Origin: Bernardetia sp. ABR2-2B
GTDB lineage: Bacteria; Bacteroidota; Bacteroidia; Cytophagales; Bernardetiaceae
Direction: 5' to 3'
Length of the DNA: 64,000 nt
NCBI RefSeq assembly: GCF_037126435.1
Contig: NZ_CP147020.1
Location: 4,539,001 to 4,603,000 of the forward strand
Part shown: one piece after another, positions 36,114 to 45,306 of the stretch
Position numbering within the stretch: the first letter of the stretch is position 1
Layout of the letters: each line of letters opens with the position of its first letter
The notes under the pieces: model-generated
The model's input: the letters and a program-made list of their open reading frames with translations, nothing else
Databases searched by the model: none
What the model was told of the DNA's origin: nothing
Made by a program: the position numbers and the translations under genes

Positions 36114-36959
36114 TTATTTAGGTTCTCTATAAATCATAATTGGCATTCCGTTATCAAGAGCCATTTTCCGAATGCTTGTTTTGCTTCCAAAAAGCTTTTT
36201 GAAAAAATTTTGTTCAGCTTTGAGCATTACGAGCATATCGGGTTGATGGCTAGATAAATAGCCTTCAAGCCCGTTGGTTACACTCTTCGAATCACGAATT
36301 ACTTTAAAACTGAGTTTACTAAACAAAACAACATCAAACTCTGCTTGTAGCTCTTGCATTTTCTCGTTTTCTTCTCGTAATTTTTTTCCATCCGTACAGA
36401 CATGCAAACAATCTAATTTTGCGTCAAAATTGCTTGTAAGCTCTATCAAATCACGAATCCTTGTCGCATCATTCCCATCAAAATTAGCTGCATAAACAAC
36501 ATATTCTAATGGTTTGTAAGTAGCATCTTCTGGAATAGTCAGGATAGGACAGTTTGCTTCCCTGACAACTCTATTATTTAAGAATAAATCTTTTATTTCA
36601 TTACTATCTTTATGAGACAAAACTATCATAGAAATAGAGTTATCTTGCATTATTTGTTCTGTTGCATCATCTGGATGTCCTTCCATTACTAAAGGCTCTA
36701 TCATAATGGGTTGCCCAGTTTCATTATAGGTGTGGTTTTCATATTGAGTAAGCAAAACACGCATTTCCATGTGAGCTTTATCATGTTTTTCCTTAATTTC
36801 TCGTTTATGCAAAGTCATATTTGCTCCTGCTGGTACGGTAGAGGTAACAAAATGACACATAATGATTACTTTATGAGAAGCCTGTGCAATTCCAATAGCA
36901 TGTGCTAGTGAAATCTCCGTAGCTGGTGTAAAATTAATGGGAACGAGAATATGCTCCAT
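36114..36959 (-). CDS. Tandem universal stress protein (two UspA domains)
   Basis: A 281-residue cytoplasmic protein with two UspA-like halves. The first (1-~145) starts HILVPINFTPATEISLAHA and ends NCPILTIPED; the second (~150-281) starts YVVYAANFDGNDATRIRDL and ends NGMPIMIYREPK. In the first half the loop that normally reads GxxGxxxxxxxxxGS is SHKDSNEIKDLFLNNRV, lacking the glycines of the ATP site, so it may not bind ATP in the usual way. Role in stress or redox response is inferred. Confidence 0.85.
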   Translation of the reverse strand: MEHILVPINFTPATEISLAHAIGIAQASHKVIIMCHFVTSTVPAGANMTLHKREIKEKHDKAHMEMRVLLTQYENHTYNETGQPIMIEPLVMEGHPDDATEQIMQDNSISMIVLSHKDSNEIKDLFLNNRVVREANCPILTIPEDATYKPLEYVVYAANFDGNDATRIRDLIELTSNFDAKLDCLHVCTDGKKLREENEKMQELQAEFDVVLFSKLSFKVIRDSKSVTNGLEGYLSSHQPDMLVMLKAEQNFFKKLFGSKTSIRKMALDNGMPIMIYREPK

Positions 36960-37110
36960 ATTTTCTGTAGGAATTAGAATAGTATTTTTTTGTGTGTTTC
37001 TTTTTGAAGAGGTTTTGATAAAAAACCATACTTTCTTTCAAATTAGCAACTTCTTTGCTTTTCTCAAAATGAAATAAAGATTTTTTTTATTCACCAATTG
37101 ATAAAACACC

Positions 37111-37140
37111 TGTCATTACTGGCAGTTCAAGGTAGTGACA
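37111..37140. other. Hairpin in the usp-ruvB gap
   Basis: TGTCATTACT (37111-37120) pairs fully, allowing two G-T pairs, with GGTAGTGACA (37131-37140) around a 10-base loop. It lies midway between divergent genes. It has no T-run, so a regulatory site or small RNA is more likely than a terminator. A perfect -7 box (TAAATTTG, 37261-37268) lies 47 bp before the ruvB ATG, without a clear -33 box. The rest of the 355-bp gap shows nothing more. Confidence 0.35.
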
Positions 37141-37314
37141 TCAATGAAAACGGAATAGAATTATTTTTATAATGAAAAATACACTTTTTTTGTAAAAAAT
37201 CAAATTGTTGTATGCATAAATTAGAACTAAAAAATAAATGGAATTTGCTAATTTTTTTGGTAAATTTGTATAAAAGACTTCTTGCTCTCTCTCCTCAAAG
37301 TAGAACCAAAAATT

Positions 37315-38343
37315 ATGCGTCAAGATTACATAGACCCAAATATAAAACCTGAAAACACAACCACAGAAGCAGATATCGAACGTGCTTTACGTCCCTTGTC
37401 ATTCGATGATTTTACAGGACAAGAAAAAATATTAGAAAATTTACAGGTTTTTGTAAAAGCTGCGACTAATAGAGGAGAGCCTTTAGACCACGTTTTGTTA
37501 CACGGTCCACCAGGATTGGGAAAAACAACACTTTCACATATCATTTCAAACGAACTGAATGCAGACATAAAAACCACTTCAGGACCTGTTTTGGATAAGC
37601 CAAGTGATTTAGCAGGACTTCTAACCAATTTAAAGGCTGGAGATGTTCTTTTTATTGATGAAATTCATCGTCTAAATCCTGTTGTTGAAGAATATCTGTA
37701 CTCTGCTATGGAGGATTATCGTATTGATATTATGTTGGATACAGGACCTAATGCCCGTTCGGTTCAGATAAAATTAAAACCTTTTACGCTCATTGGTGCG
37801 ACTACTCGCTCTGGTCTTCTGACTTCTCCTCTCCGTGCAAGATTTGGAATTAATCTAAGACTAGAATACTATGACGCTGAACTTCTGACAACAATTATTC
37901 AACGTTCATCAGCTATTCTAAATACGCCAATTACAAAAGAAGCTGCCTTTGAGATTGCAAGGCGAAGCAGAGGAACGCCACGTATTTCGAATAATTTATT
38001 GCGAAGAACACGAGATTTTGCACAAGTAAAAGGAAACGGAGACATAAATTTAGAAATTGCTCAAATTTCTTTGAAAGCCTTAGAAGTTGATGATAATGGA
38101 CTTGATGAAATGGATAACAGAATTTTACTTACTATTATTGATAAGTTTGGAGGAGGTCCTGTTGGCTTGACAACCATTGCGACAGCCTGTGCAGAAGAAG
38201 CCGAAACGATAGAGGAAGTTTATGAGCCTTTTTTAATAAAAGAAGGGTTTTTGAAGCGTACACCAAGAGGGCGAGAAGTTACTGCATTAGCCTATCGTCA
38301 TTTTGATATGTTGCCACCTCATGAACAGGCTAGATTATTTTAA
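37315..38343 (+). CDS. ruvB: Holliday junction branch migration ATPase RuvB
   Basis: A 342-residue AAA+ motor that drives branch migration with RuvA. ATG at 37315 gives the usual N-terminus (MRQDYIDPN); a start at 37282 would add 11 atypical residues. Motifs are [12 protein letters not shown], Walker [10 protein letters not shown], Walker [10 protein letters not shown], sensor 1 GATTRSG, arginine finger RARFG, and the C-terminal winged helix with the TPRGR segment. Two genes, a small protein and rarA, follow at 11 and 9 bp: a repair operon. Confidence 0.97.
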   Translation: MRQDYIDPNIKPENTTTEADIERALRPLSFDDFTGQEKILENLQVFVKAATNRGEPLDHVLLHGPPGLGKTTLSHIISNELNADIKTTSGPVLDKPSDLAGLLTNLKAGDVLFIDEIHRLNPVVEEYLYSAMEDYRIDIMLDTGPNARSVQIKLKPFTLIGATTRSGLLTSPLRARFGINLRLEYYDAELLTTIIQRSSAILNTPITKEAAFEIARRSRGTPRISNNLLRRTRDFAQVKGNGDINLEIAQISLKALEVDDNGLDEMDNRILLTIIDKFGGGPVGLTTIATACAEEAETIEEVYEPFLIKEGFLKRTPRGREVTALAYRHFDMLPPHEQARLF

Positions 38344-38354
38344 ATGCCTACTCC

Positions 38355-38690
38355 ATGAACTATAACAACAAAAAATTCCGTCCAGTTTCCAATACTGATA
38401 ATGGAGAAACATCTAGCGAAACTATGTTTGAATACAAGCAGGAAGGAAATATTCTGACTTCAACATATAGTGGAGGAAAAATAATAAAAGGTCATTTGAT
38501 AGGACTTGTTGATGAAGATGGAAATATTGATATGCGTTATCATCAAGTCAATGAAAAAGGAGAACTCATGACAGGAATTTGTAACTCAAGACCAGAAATA
38601 CTAGAAAATGGAAAAATAAGGTTACACGAAACTTGGCAATGGACATCAGGTAATAACTCAAAAGGAAATTCTATTTTAGAAGAAATTTAA
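38355..38690 (+). CDS. Small beta-rich conserved protein between ruvB and rarA
   Basis: A 111-residue cytoplasmic protein of strands: TMFEYKQEGNILTSTYSGGKIIKGHLIGLVDEDGNIDMRYHQVNEKGELMTGICNSRPEI is its core in overlapping strands, ending RLHETWQWTSG. The pattern is like the small family often mislabelled as n-acetylglutamate synthase. That label is unsupported here. It is 11 bp after ruvB and 9 bp before rarA, so it is translated with them; a repair-linked role is only context. Confidence 0.6.
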   Translation: MNYNNKKFRPVSNTDNGETSSETMFEYKQEGNILTSTYSGGKIIKGHLIGLVDEDGNIDMRYHQVNEKGELMTGICNSRPEILENGKIRLHETWQWTSGNNSKGNSILEEI

Positions 38691-38699
38691 TTCAAAAAA

Positions 38700-40022
38700 A
38701 TGCTCTCTCAAACCTCTCAAAATCCACCTTTAGCAGAACGAATGCGTCCTCAAAATTTAGAGGAAGTCATCGGACAAAAACATTTAATCGGAAATAATGG
38801 AGTTTTGGCTCGTGTTATTTCTTCAGGTGCTGTGCCTTCTATGATTCTTTGGGGCGCACCTGGAATTGGCAAAACTACTCTTGCTTTGCTTATTGCGAAG
38901 GCTCTCAAACGTCCTTTTCATACATTGAGTGCTATTTCGGCAGGTGTAAAAGATGTTAGGGAAGTGATTGAAAAGGCAAAAAGACAAACTAGAGCTATTC
39001 TTTTTATTGATGAGATTCATCGTTTTAGCAAATCTCAACAAGATGCACTTTTAGGGGCTGTTGAGCGTGGAACGGTTACGCTTATTGGTGCGACAACTGA
39101 AAATCCATCTTTTGAGATAAATTCGGCTTTGCTTTCTCGTTGTCAAGTTTATATTCTCAATCCTTTATCGGAAGAAGAATTAAAACAACTTTTGCAACAA
39201 GCCATGGAAAGAGATTTCAAGCTCAAAAAGAAAACTATTGAGATAAAATCTTACGAAGCACTTTTCAGAATTTCGGGAGGAGATGCACGAAAATTATTGA
39301 ATCTTTTTGAACTCGTTGTAGAATCTGAACCTAATTTTAATCTTCCAAATCAAGAAGACGAAGAAGGAAATACAATCAAAAATAAGATTGAAGTTACAGA
39401 TGAAAAAGTAATGCAAGTAGCCCAGCAACGAGTTTCTTCGTATGATAAAAGTGGCGAAAATCATTATGATATTGTTTCGGCTCTGATAAAGTCTATTCGT
39501 GGAAGCGACCCTAATGCTGCCATTTATTGGTTGGCAAGAATGATAGAAGGAGGCGAAGATGTCAAGTTTATTGCTCGTCGTTTGGTAATTTCGGCTTCGG
39601 AAGACATAGGAAATGCAAATCCGACAGCCTTAGTTTTGGCAACAACTACATTTCAAGCTGCTATTCAAATTGGTTTTCCAGAGGCTCAAATTGTTTTGGC
39701 TCAATGCGTAACTTATTTAGCTACTTCTCCAAAAAGTAATGCTTCTTATGCAGCCATCAAAACGGCAAGAAAAATTGTACAAGAACAAGGTGATTTACCT
39801 GTTCCGTTGCACCTTCGAAATGCACCTACAAAACTGATGAAACAACAAGGCTATGGAAAAAATTATAACTATTCCCACAATAACGTCAATAACTTTGCAG
39901 CACAAGAGTATTTTCCAAAGGAATTAGCCAATACAAAACTCTACGAACCTTCAAACAATGCAAGAGAAAATGCGATACGACAATTTTTAAAAGAACGTTG
40001 GAAAGAGAAATACGGATATTGA
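38700..40022 (+). CDS. rarA: Replication-associated recombination protein A (MgsA/RarA, WRNIP1-like)
   Basis: A 440-residue AAA+ clamp-loader-like ATPase that works at stalled or collapsed forks. LAERMRPQNLEEVIGQ opens the protein. Walker A GAPGIGKTT, Walker [20 protein letters not shown] (sensor 1) and ISGGDARKLLN follow. The C-terminal MgsA-type tetramerisation region has SYDKSGENHYDIVSALIKSIRGSDP. The stop codon abuts the start of the 36-bp inverted repeat at 40023. Confidence 0.95.
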   Translation: MLSQTSQNPPLAERMRPQNLEEVIGQKHLIGNNGVLARVISSGAVPSMILWGAPGIGKTTLALLIAKALKRPFHTLSAISAGVKDVREVIEKAKRQTRAILFIDEIHRFSKSQQDALLGAVERGTVTLIGATTENPSFEINSALLSRCQVYILNPLSEEELKQLLQQAMERDFKLKKKTIEIKSYEALFRISGGDARKLLNLFELVVESEPNFNLPNQEDEEGNTIKNKIEVTDEKVMQVAQQRVSSYDKSGENHYDIVSALIKSIRGSDPNAAIYWLARMIEGGEDVKFIARRLVISASEDIGNANPTALVLATTTFQAAIQIGFPEAQIVLAQCVTYLATSPKSNASYAAIKTARKIVQEQGDLPVPLHLRNAPTKLMKQQGYGKNYNYSHNNVNNFAAQEYFPKELANTKLYEPSNNARENAIRQFLKERWKEKYGY

Positions 40023-40058
40023 CAGTTACCAGTAAATAGTAACCAGTTATCAGTTAAT
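40023..40058 (+). repeat. 36-bp inverted repeat, left arm
   Basis: Starts at the base after the rarA stop. Its sequence (CAGTTACCAGTAAATAG...) matches the reverse complement of 40531-40566 at 32 of 36 bases. It holds four short related CAGTTA-type words. Confidence 0.8.
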
Positions 40059-40069
40059 TTCAATGACAC

Positions 40070-40255
40070 TTATTTATTTACTTTGTTAATAAATCGAATT
40101 GTAATTTCTCTAGGTTTTTCTTCTTTCTCCTTGGTTTCTGTTTCTTCTTTAGAAATAGATTTTTGATTAATATCTTCTTCGATATTAGTTTTTTTCTCTG
40201 TAATAGGAGACAAAGCCTCATCTAAAAGCTTGTCTAGTTCGTTAATAGTCATCAC
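40070..40255 (-). CDS. Small charged protein A inside inverted-repeat cassette
   Basis: 61 residues. The N-terminus INELDKLLDEALS is an amphipathic helix. The middle is very rich in Lys/Glu/Thr. The end EEKPREITIRFINK is shared with protein B, 25 bp upstream on the same strand. I do not recognise the family. The matched N- and C-terminal motifs in two copies argue that both are real genes. Confidence 0.55.
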   Translation of the reverse strand: MMTINELDKLLDEALSPITEKKTNIEEDINQKSISKEETETKEKEEKPREITIRFINKVNK

Positions 40256-40280
40256 TTGATTTGTAAATAGTGAATCTAAT

Positions 40281-40463
40281 TTATTTTTTTATGAATCTGA
40301 CTGTAATTTCTCTAGGTTTTTCTTCTGTTTTATTCTTTTCGTTTTTTGAGTTTTGCTCAGAGTTTATTTGTTTTTCGGTATCTCTAAGCTGATTTTCCAC
40401 TAAAGAGCTAAATCTGTCATCAGACAACAGCTTGTCTATTTCTTCCATAGTAAGATAATTCAT
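40281..40463 (-). CDS. Small charged protein B inside inverted-repeat cassette
   Basis: 60 residues. The N-terminus MEEIDKLLSDDRF resembles the INELDKLLDEA helix of protein A, and the C-terminus EEKPREITVRFIKK is nearly identical. The middle differs and is rich in Asn/Glu/Lys. Probably the first gene of a two-gene unit; the region between its start and the repeat arm is ~70 bp of AT-rich DNA. Function unknown. Confidence 0.55.
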   Translation of the reverse strand: MNYLTMEEIDKLLSDDRFSSLVENQLRDTEKQINSEQNSKNEKNKTEEKPREITVRFIKK

Positions 40464-40530
40464 TTCATTTGTATTTTATTAAAAATAAACAAAAGTAATC
40501 AAAACAGAAAATTCAAAATTGAAATTTCTC

Positions 40531-40566
40531 ATTAACTGGTAACTGATTACTACTTACTGATAACTG
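40531..40566 (-). repeat. 36-bp inverted repeat, right arm
   Basis: Reverse-complement partner of 40023-40058 (32 of 36). It ends 5 bp before the stop codon of the convergent VLRF1-like gene, so the 544-bp cassette fits exactly between two convergent genes. Confidence 0.8.
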
Positions 40567-40571
40567 AAATA

Positions 40572-41303
40572 CTACCATTCAATCACATCTCCCAAATTAT
40601 CCAAGAAAGGCAAATCATCTTTGTAAGTAGTTAGTTTTCCTTGATTAATATACGTATTTATACGCTGTAATTCTTCAAAGTTGGGAGAGTGAACTGTTAC
40701 AGGAATCTTACGAAGACGAGCATCATCTTTTTGAAAAGGAGCTTCTTCTTTAGAAGTATAAAATAAATGCCACAAATCTGTTGAGCCACTCCAACCAATC
40801 CGTTCGATTTTATCAAAAATATTAGATTGCTTGTGCCACTCTTTTAGTTTTAAGTTGATTTGTTCGAAAAAATGAATTGTATTTTGAAGTCTAATACGAG
40901 AACCCAAACGAGACTTTCCTTTAGAGTTTAAATGTTTTATTTGTGATTTCCCTTGCTTCTTTCTGACCATATATGCTGTAATCGCTTTGTGATAAACAAG
41001 CTCTCCTTCTTCAAAATAACCTAAAGAAGCATACCCAGCTTGTATCAGAATGAGTAAATATGGTTTTGGTAAAAAAGTAATTTTGTCAGAATAATTTGAA
41101 AGACAAAGTGATTTTTCTTCATCTTCTCTTTTTGGAAGAGTAGGAAAAGTAATTGGAGTGCGAAAGTCAAGAATTTTTTCTCCTTCTTGATTTGTTCCAT
41201 ACAAAGTCCCTTTCTTTGTGTCAGAATCCCAAAAAATAGACTCCATAGAATCATCTAAGGAAGCTAATCGTTCTATTAAATCTATTGAATCTGAATAATC
41301 CAT
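40572..41303 (-). CDS. Vms1-like release factor (VLRF1) family protein
   Basis: A 243-residue cytoplasmic protein. AITAYMVRKKQGKSQIKHL (108-124) carries the Q-G-x-x-Q form of the release-factor loop (Gln117, Gly118, Gln121), then SKGKSRLGSRIRLQNTIHFFEQI, with the basic and aromatic pattern known in the Vms1/ANKZF1 peptidyl-tRNA hydrolases. Those free nascent chains from stalled ribosomes. The preceding ~105 residues (ITFLPKPYLLILIQAGYASLGYFEEGELV in part) fit the first strands of the eRF1-like core. Recognition is by motif only. It is convergent with rarA. Confidence 0.7.
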   Translation of the reverse strand: MDYSDSIDLIERLASLDDSMESIFWDSDTKKGTLYGTNQEGEKILDFRTPITFPTLPKREDEEKSLCLSNYSDKITFLPKPYLLILIQAGYASLGYFEEGELVYHKAITAYMVRKKQGKSQIKHLNSKGKSRLGSRIRLQNTIHFFEQINLKLKEWHKQSNIFDKIERIGWSGSTDLWHLFYTSKEEAPFQKDDARLRKIPVTVHSPNFEELQRINTYINQGKLTTYKDDLPFLDNLGDVIEW

Positions 41304-41316
41304 TTTGTGTGTGTAT

Positions 41317-41398
41317 CACAGACTTCCTAGTCTGTGCAAAAGTGAAAAAGAGTTTTTGAATAAGAAATACTTTATACGTGTTCTGTGGCACATAGAAC
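41317..41398. repeat. Double-hairpin element (family C), copy 3
   Basis: CACAGACT-TCCT-AGTCTGTG type hairpin (41317-41336) and GTTCTGTG-GCA-CATAGAAC (41380-41398), about 43 bp apart. Compared with copies 1 and 2 the outer pair is changed from A-T to C-G, so pairing is kept. Confidence 0.6.
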
Positions 41399-41411
41399 AA
41401 GGTTCGTTTAT

Positions 41412-41849
41412 CTATTCTAATTTTAATCTAAATAATAATACTTTGTCAGGTTTTTCGTATTCTCCTCTTTCTATATAAAAAACGTCATAGTATTTATTTT
41501 TTGTTCTTTGATAATATTGAACGACACTAGAAAAAGCAATTTTAATTGGTGTTGAAGTTCCTTTTGATTTACCTGTTGTTATTGTTTGTCCTTGTGTATT
41601 ATCAACAAAAACAAAACCTTCACAATTAGAACAAGGTGTATCATTGACATAAATTATAAATAAATAATCTAGCAGAAAGTCTATTTTATCTTTATCTGAT
41701 ACTTTAATGGTTAGTTCTTCTTTGCTGAAAGTATTTAACTCTACTACTTTCACTTGATTATAATATACATGCCAATAATCTAACGTATCAGCTTTCGCAA
41801 CGCTGAAAAATCCAATAAGAAGAAAGACTAAAAAGATTAATTTTTTCAT
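41412..41849 (-). CDS. Secreted protein of unknown function next to porU
   Basis: A 145-residue protein from the ATG at 41849, which opens the signal peptide (MKKLIFLVFLLIGFFSVAKA). The mature domain is mostly strands and has a CSNC pair (NDTPCSNCEGFVF) that could be a disulfide. The end is YDVFYIERGEYEKPDKVLLFRLKLE in part. I do not recognise it. Lies 32 bp after the porU stop, likely co-transcribed; a link with T9SS is only positional. Confidence 0.6.
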   Translation of the reverse strand: MKKLIFLVFLLIGFFSVAKADTLDYWHVYYNQVKVVELNTFSKEELTIKVSDKDKIDFLLDYLFIIYVNDTPCSNCEGFVFVDNTQGQTITTGKSKGTSTPIKIAFSSVVQYYQRTKNKYYDVFYIERGEYEKPDKVLLFRLKLE

Positions 41850-41880
41850 TAAAGATAATAGTTTAGAAAAAAACAATAAT

Positions 41881-44800
41881 TTACCTATTCAAAACAACTT
41901 TTACCGTATTAGTTCCAACAGCATTATCTTGAAGTGAACGAATATAAATTTTACAGATATACATTCCATTTTTGACAAGTTCACCTTCGTTTCCTCTACC
42001 ATTCCACGAAATATTTGTAAAACTTCCATTATTATCTTGATAATTTTGGCGAATTGTTCTGACTGCTCTTCCCAAAACATCATAAACCACCAAAATAACC
42101 TCTATATCATCGCCTGTACGAGTATGAGTAACATCGAAATCAACACTACTCCAAAAAGGGTTTGGAAAAGGTGTAATTTTTGTAATTTCGATAGGCTTGT
42201 TTTCTACATAAAAATCAACTTCAATGGTAGTAGGATTAGAATAATTATCCCAAACAGTAAAAGTAAGTGTGTGTTTGCCAACTGTTAAGTCTTGCAACGG
42301 AAAAGCGATTGTTCCCTTCTGATAACTTCCTTCATCATATTCAAAATAATCGTTCAGAATAAAAGTTTGTGTTGCTTCTCCATCCAAAACGGCTGTTATT
42401 TCTCTTCCCACACCATAACCAGTCAAATTAATTCCATTCTCATCACTAATTTCTGCCAAAAAAGTTGTATTTGAAGGAACTTTTGCACCAGAAACAAACG
42501 TCTTATCTTCTATCCAAATCTGTGCTGTTGGTGCTGCATTATCAGTTGGTGGATTAGTGTTACTTGCTCCAATCTGAATGCCATAAAATCCATTTGCATC
42601 TCTATTTTGAGTTTCATGTTTGGCATACATAACTACTCTTCCACTCGCCAAATTATAATTTATATCCTTCGAAACTACAAAGGTAATTTCAAATCTGCCT
42701 TCATTAATTCTTACTTTTCCTCTATATAAAACATTCTGCCAATCGTTATAAAACGTAGGTTGGGATTCATCTCCGTAGGTTCTAAGTTCAGCAGGTTTGT
42801 CATAAATGGTAATATCCAAATCGCCAGAAAAATCAGAGCTTAAAGTATTATTATTTACAATCTGTCCAGAAAGAGTAACTTTATCTAATGCTTTTACAGA
42901 CTCTACAACGCTTCCATTTGCTCTTACTTCTGTAATAATGGCTTCTGCTTTTGGATAGTTTAGACGAAGCGCAGGGTCTCCTAAAAGTGTAAAATTTCTA
43001 TTTAATTTCGAAAGACTTTCATTTTTGGTTGCCTTAATAACATCTCCTAATCTTGGCATTTCTCCATTTGGCAAACGCTTAAAAACATTGTTATAAAACG
43101 CTTTTGCCAAAATAAAATTTGTCGAAGCTGTTACGGGTCGTGTTGTCGTTACGAGCGCAATTCCTCCTCCATCTTCATTTGTCATTAATCTTTCTCCTAC
43201 TGAAAAAACTTGAGGGTTATCGTAGCGTCCAAACTCACATGTCGCTGTAACAAACATAGGTAAATTGTTAAGGTTTTTCCAATTTGAAACCGAAGCCAAA
43301 TCTACCACAGCTTCTGTAGCCAAACTAGCTTCTGAACCGTGTCCCATATAATTGACAATCAAAGAACCATTGTTTACATTCTGATTTAGACTTTCACGTA
43401 CTTTTGGTGAAAACTTTCCATTTGAGGTAGAAATTTGAGGAAAAGCATCAACATATAATTTTTCTGCTTGATAACCTTTATATCCTTCAACAATTTCGAT
43501 GAGCTGTTCAGAATCTCTCAAATGAATATTTCCATCGCCATCATCAGCTACAAAAACGACTTTATTTCTCCATTTTCCTAACGTCTGTGGAAGCGAATAA
43601 CCAATAATTTTATCAACAACTAAATTTGCTTGACTAGCATTTCTGACAGGAATACGTCCGATTCCAATATCTAAATCTTCTCTCTGAACTTGAAAAGTTT
43701 CTGCCCATTCTCCTTCATTATCTTCCAAAAGACCATAAAAATCTTCTGATGAAAACGTTTCGACAGGCTCTAAAGATTGCCTAGACTGATACACAGGAAC
43801 AAAATTATTATTTGCCTGAACTCTATCTTTATAATCATAACTTGTGTCTCCAAAAAGAAGTAAATATTTCAATTTGTCATTTTGATTTTTGTATAAAAAA
43901 CGAACAAAATCACGAATAGCAGAAACATCTTGCTTTCCAGATGAAAACTCATTCCAAATCTGATTTACCGTTATTACCAATACTTCCATATCGTCATTTT
44001 CGCTATGAAAAGCAGCTAATTTTTGAGCTGCATCTAAAAAGTCTGTATGCGTAATAATCAAAAAATCAGGCGTAGAAAGACCGTGTAAATTTTGATTAGT
44101 CAAAGCCGTTATTTCTACTGGTGCAGGTAATTCTGCATTTATATCAAAGGCAACTAATTCTTGTAAACTTCTATTTGTGCGAACTGTAAAAGCATTTGGA
44201 TTAGAAGAGCTAACAGGAATTTCTTGAATATCAAATAAATTATTTATGCTCCAAACACGCATAGAAGCAGGTTTTTGAGCAAACTCAAAACTAGCAATTT
44301 CATTTTGAGAAGAAGCTATCGAACGAAAATGTGTGTTTTGTTTGTAAAATGATAGAGTACGAGTAAATTCTAAAGTCAGAAAATCTAAATTACCAAAGGC
44401 TGTATTATCTGTTTTATTATAGGTAACTTTTACAGGAAGAGAAGCTACCGAAGAACTAATATTTGATGAAAAAGTAGCTGTATTGATATCTCCTTTTTTT
44501 GAATAGGTAGAAATTTGAGAAGCTGCAATAGGAAGTTTTCCAAACTCTTGACCTGCCACAGAAAAGCTATAATCACTAGCACGAGATGAATACGCTGTTG
44601 CCGAGGCACGTAACAAAACAGGACGAGAAGTAACCAAACCTTCGGACTCAAAATCAATAGTTTCTTCTACAACAAAATCAAAACGTTCTCCAAACCACAT
44701 TCTACCAGAACCTCCACCACCAGAGTTTGCTAAATCTCCGATGATATTTACTTCGTCTAATTCGTGATGTGCTATTTCATTGTAGGTTGTAATTTTTGTT

Positions 44801-45306
44801 CCTCCACTTAGGCTTTCAGCTGTCTGAATGCGTTTTCCTGTCTGATTTCCTACTTTAAGATAATAATAATTAAAATCATCATATAGGTTTTTCTCAAAAC
44901 TAAATTTTAAAGCATCATTTGCTTGTGCATCATAGGTATGAACATCGGCTGCTTGTGCATAAAAAAGAATATAATCTCCTGTACCAAAGGTATTATCATT
45001 TTCCAATTCTATAAAAATAGGATTTTCTTTCAAATCTGAAATACGTAGTGCCGAATTTGCTTGAGGGAGCATTCCTCCACCATTTCCAAAAATCTGAATA
45101 TTATTTGGGTTTATAGAAGAAGGATTCAGACCTGCCGTTTGAAGGTCTTGAAAGGTAATTTTGTGTACTCCTTTTTCTTCTATTTTGAGTTTCAAAATTT
45201 GTCCGTCTGAAAGAACAGAGTTTTGAGCAAAACTAGTAGAAATAAAGAAAAAAGTAAGAACAACTGAAAATGAATACTGAATATATTTTGATGTATGAAG
45301 ATTCAT
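41881..45306 (-). CDS. porU: Type IX secretion system sortase PorU
   Basis: A 1141-residue C25 (gingipain-like) protease that cuts T9SS C-terminal domains and links cargo to surface lipopolysaccharide. A signal peptide (1-27) is followed by a beta-rich region with FGNGGGMLP, then the protease domain. The catalytic His lies in NYMGHGSEASL (~650) and Cys in VTATCEFGRYD (~690). Its own T9SS-type domain ends the protein (TPFPNPFW, YDVLGRAVRTI, GMYICKI). Full length. The usual partner porV is not adjacent. It would process the two lipases at 6.8-11.2 kb. Confidence 0.92.
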   Translation of the reverse strand: MNLHTSKYIQYSFSVVLTFFFISTSFAQNSVLSDGQILKLKIEEKGVHKITFQDLQTAGLNPSSINPNNIQIFGNGGGMLPQANSALRISDLKENPIFIELENDNTFGTGDYILFYAQAADVHTYDAQANDALKFSFEKNLYDDFNYYYLKVGNQTGKRIQTAESLSGGTKITTYNEIAHHELDEVNIIGDLANSGGGGSGRMWFGERFDFVVEETIDFESEGLVTSRPVLLRASATAYSSRASDYSFSVAGQEFGKLPIAASQISTYSKKGDINTATFSSNISSSVASLPVKVTYNKTDNTAFGNLDFLTLEFTRTLSFYKQNTHFRSIASSQNEIASFEFAQKPASMRVWSINNLFDIQEIPVSSSNPNAFTVRTNRSLQELVAFDINAELPAPVEITALTNQNLHGLSTPDFLIITHTDFLDAAQKLAAFHSENDDMEVLVITVNQIWNEFSSGKQDVSAIRDFVRFLYKNQNDKLKYLLLFGDTSYDYKDRVQANNNFVPVYQSRQSLEPVETFSSEDFYGLLEDNEGEWAETFQVQREDLDIGIGRIPVRNASQANLVVDKIIGYSLPQTLGKWRNKVVFVADDGDGNIHLRDSEQLIEIVEGYKGYQAEKLYVDAFPQISTSNGKFSPKVRESLNQNVNNGSLIVNYMGHGSEASLATEAVVDLASVSNWKNLNNLPMFVTATCEFGRYDNPQVFSVGERLMTNEDGGGIALVTTTRPVTASTNFILAKAFYNNVFKRLPNGEMPRLGDVIKATKNESLSKLNRNFTLLGDPALRLNYPKAEAIITEVRANGSVVESVKALDKVTLSGQIVNNNTLSSDFSGDLDITIYDKPAELRTYGDESQPTFYNDWQNVLYRGKVRINEGRFEITFVVSKDINYNLASGRVVMYAKHETQNRDANGFYGIQIGASNTNPPTDNAAPTAQIWIEDKTFVSGAKVPSNTTFLAEISDENGINLTGYGVGREITAVLDGEATQTFILNDYFEYDEGSYQKGTIAFPLQDLTVGKHTLTFTVWDNYSNPTTIEVDFYVENKPIEITKITPFPNPFWSSVDFDVTHTRTGDDIEVILVVYDVLGRAVRTIRQNYQDNNGSFTNISWNGRGNEGELVKNGMYICKIYIRSLQDNAVGTNTVKVVLNR

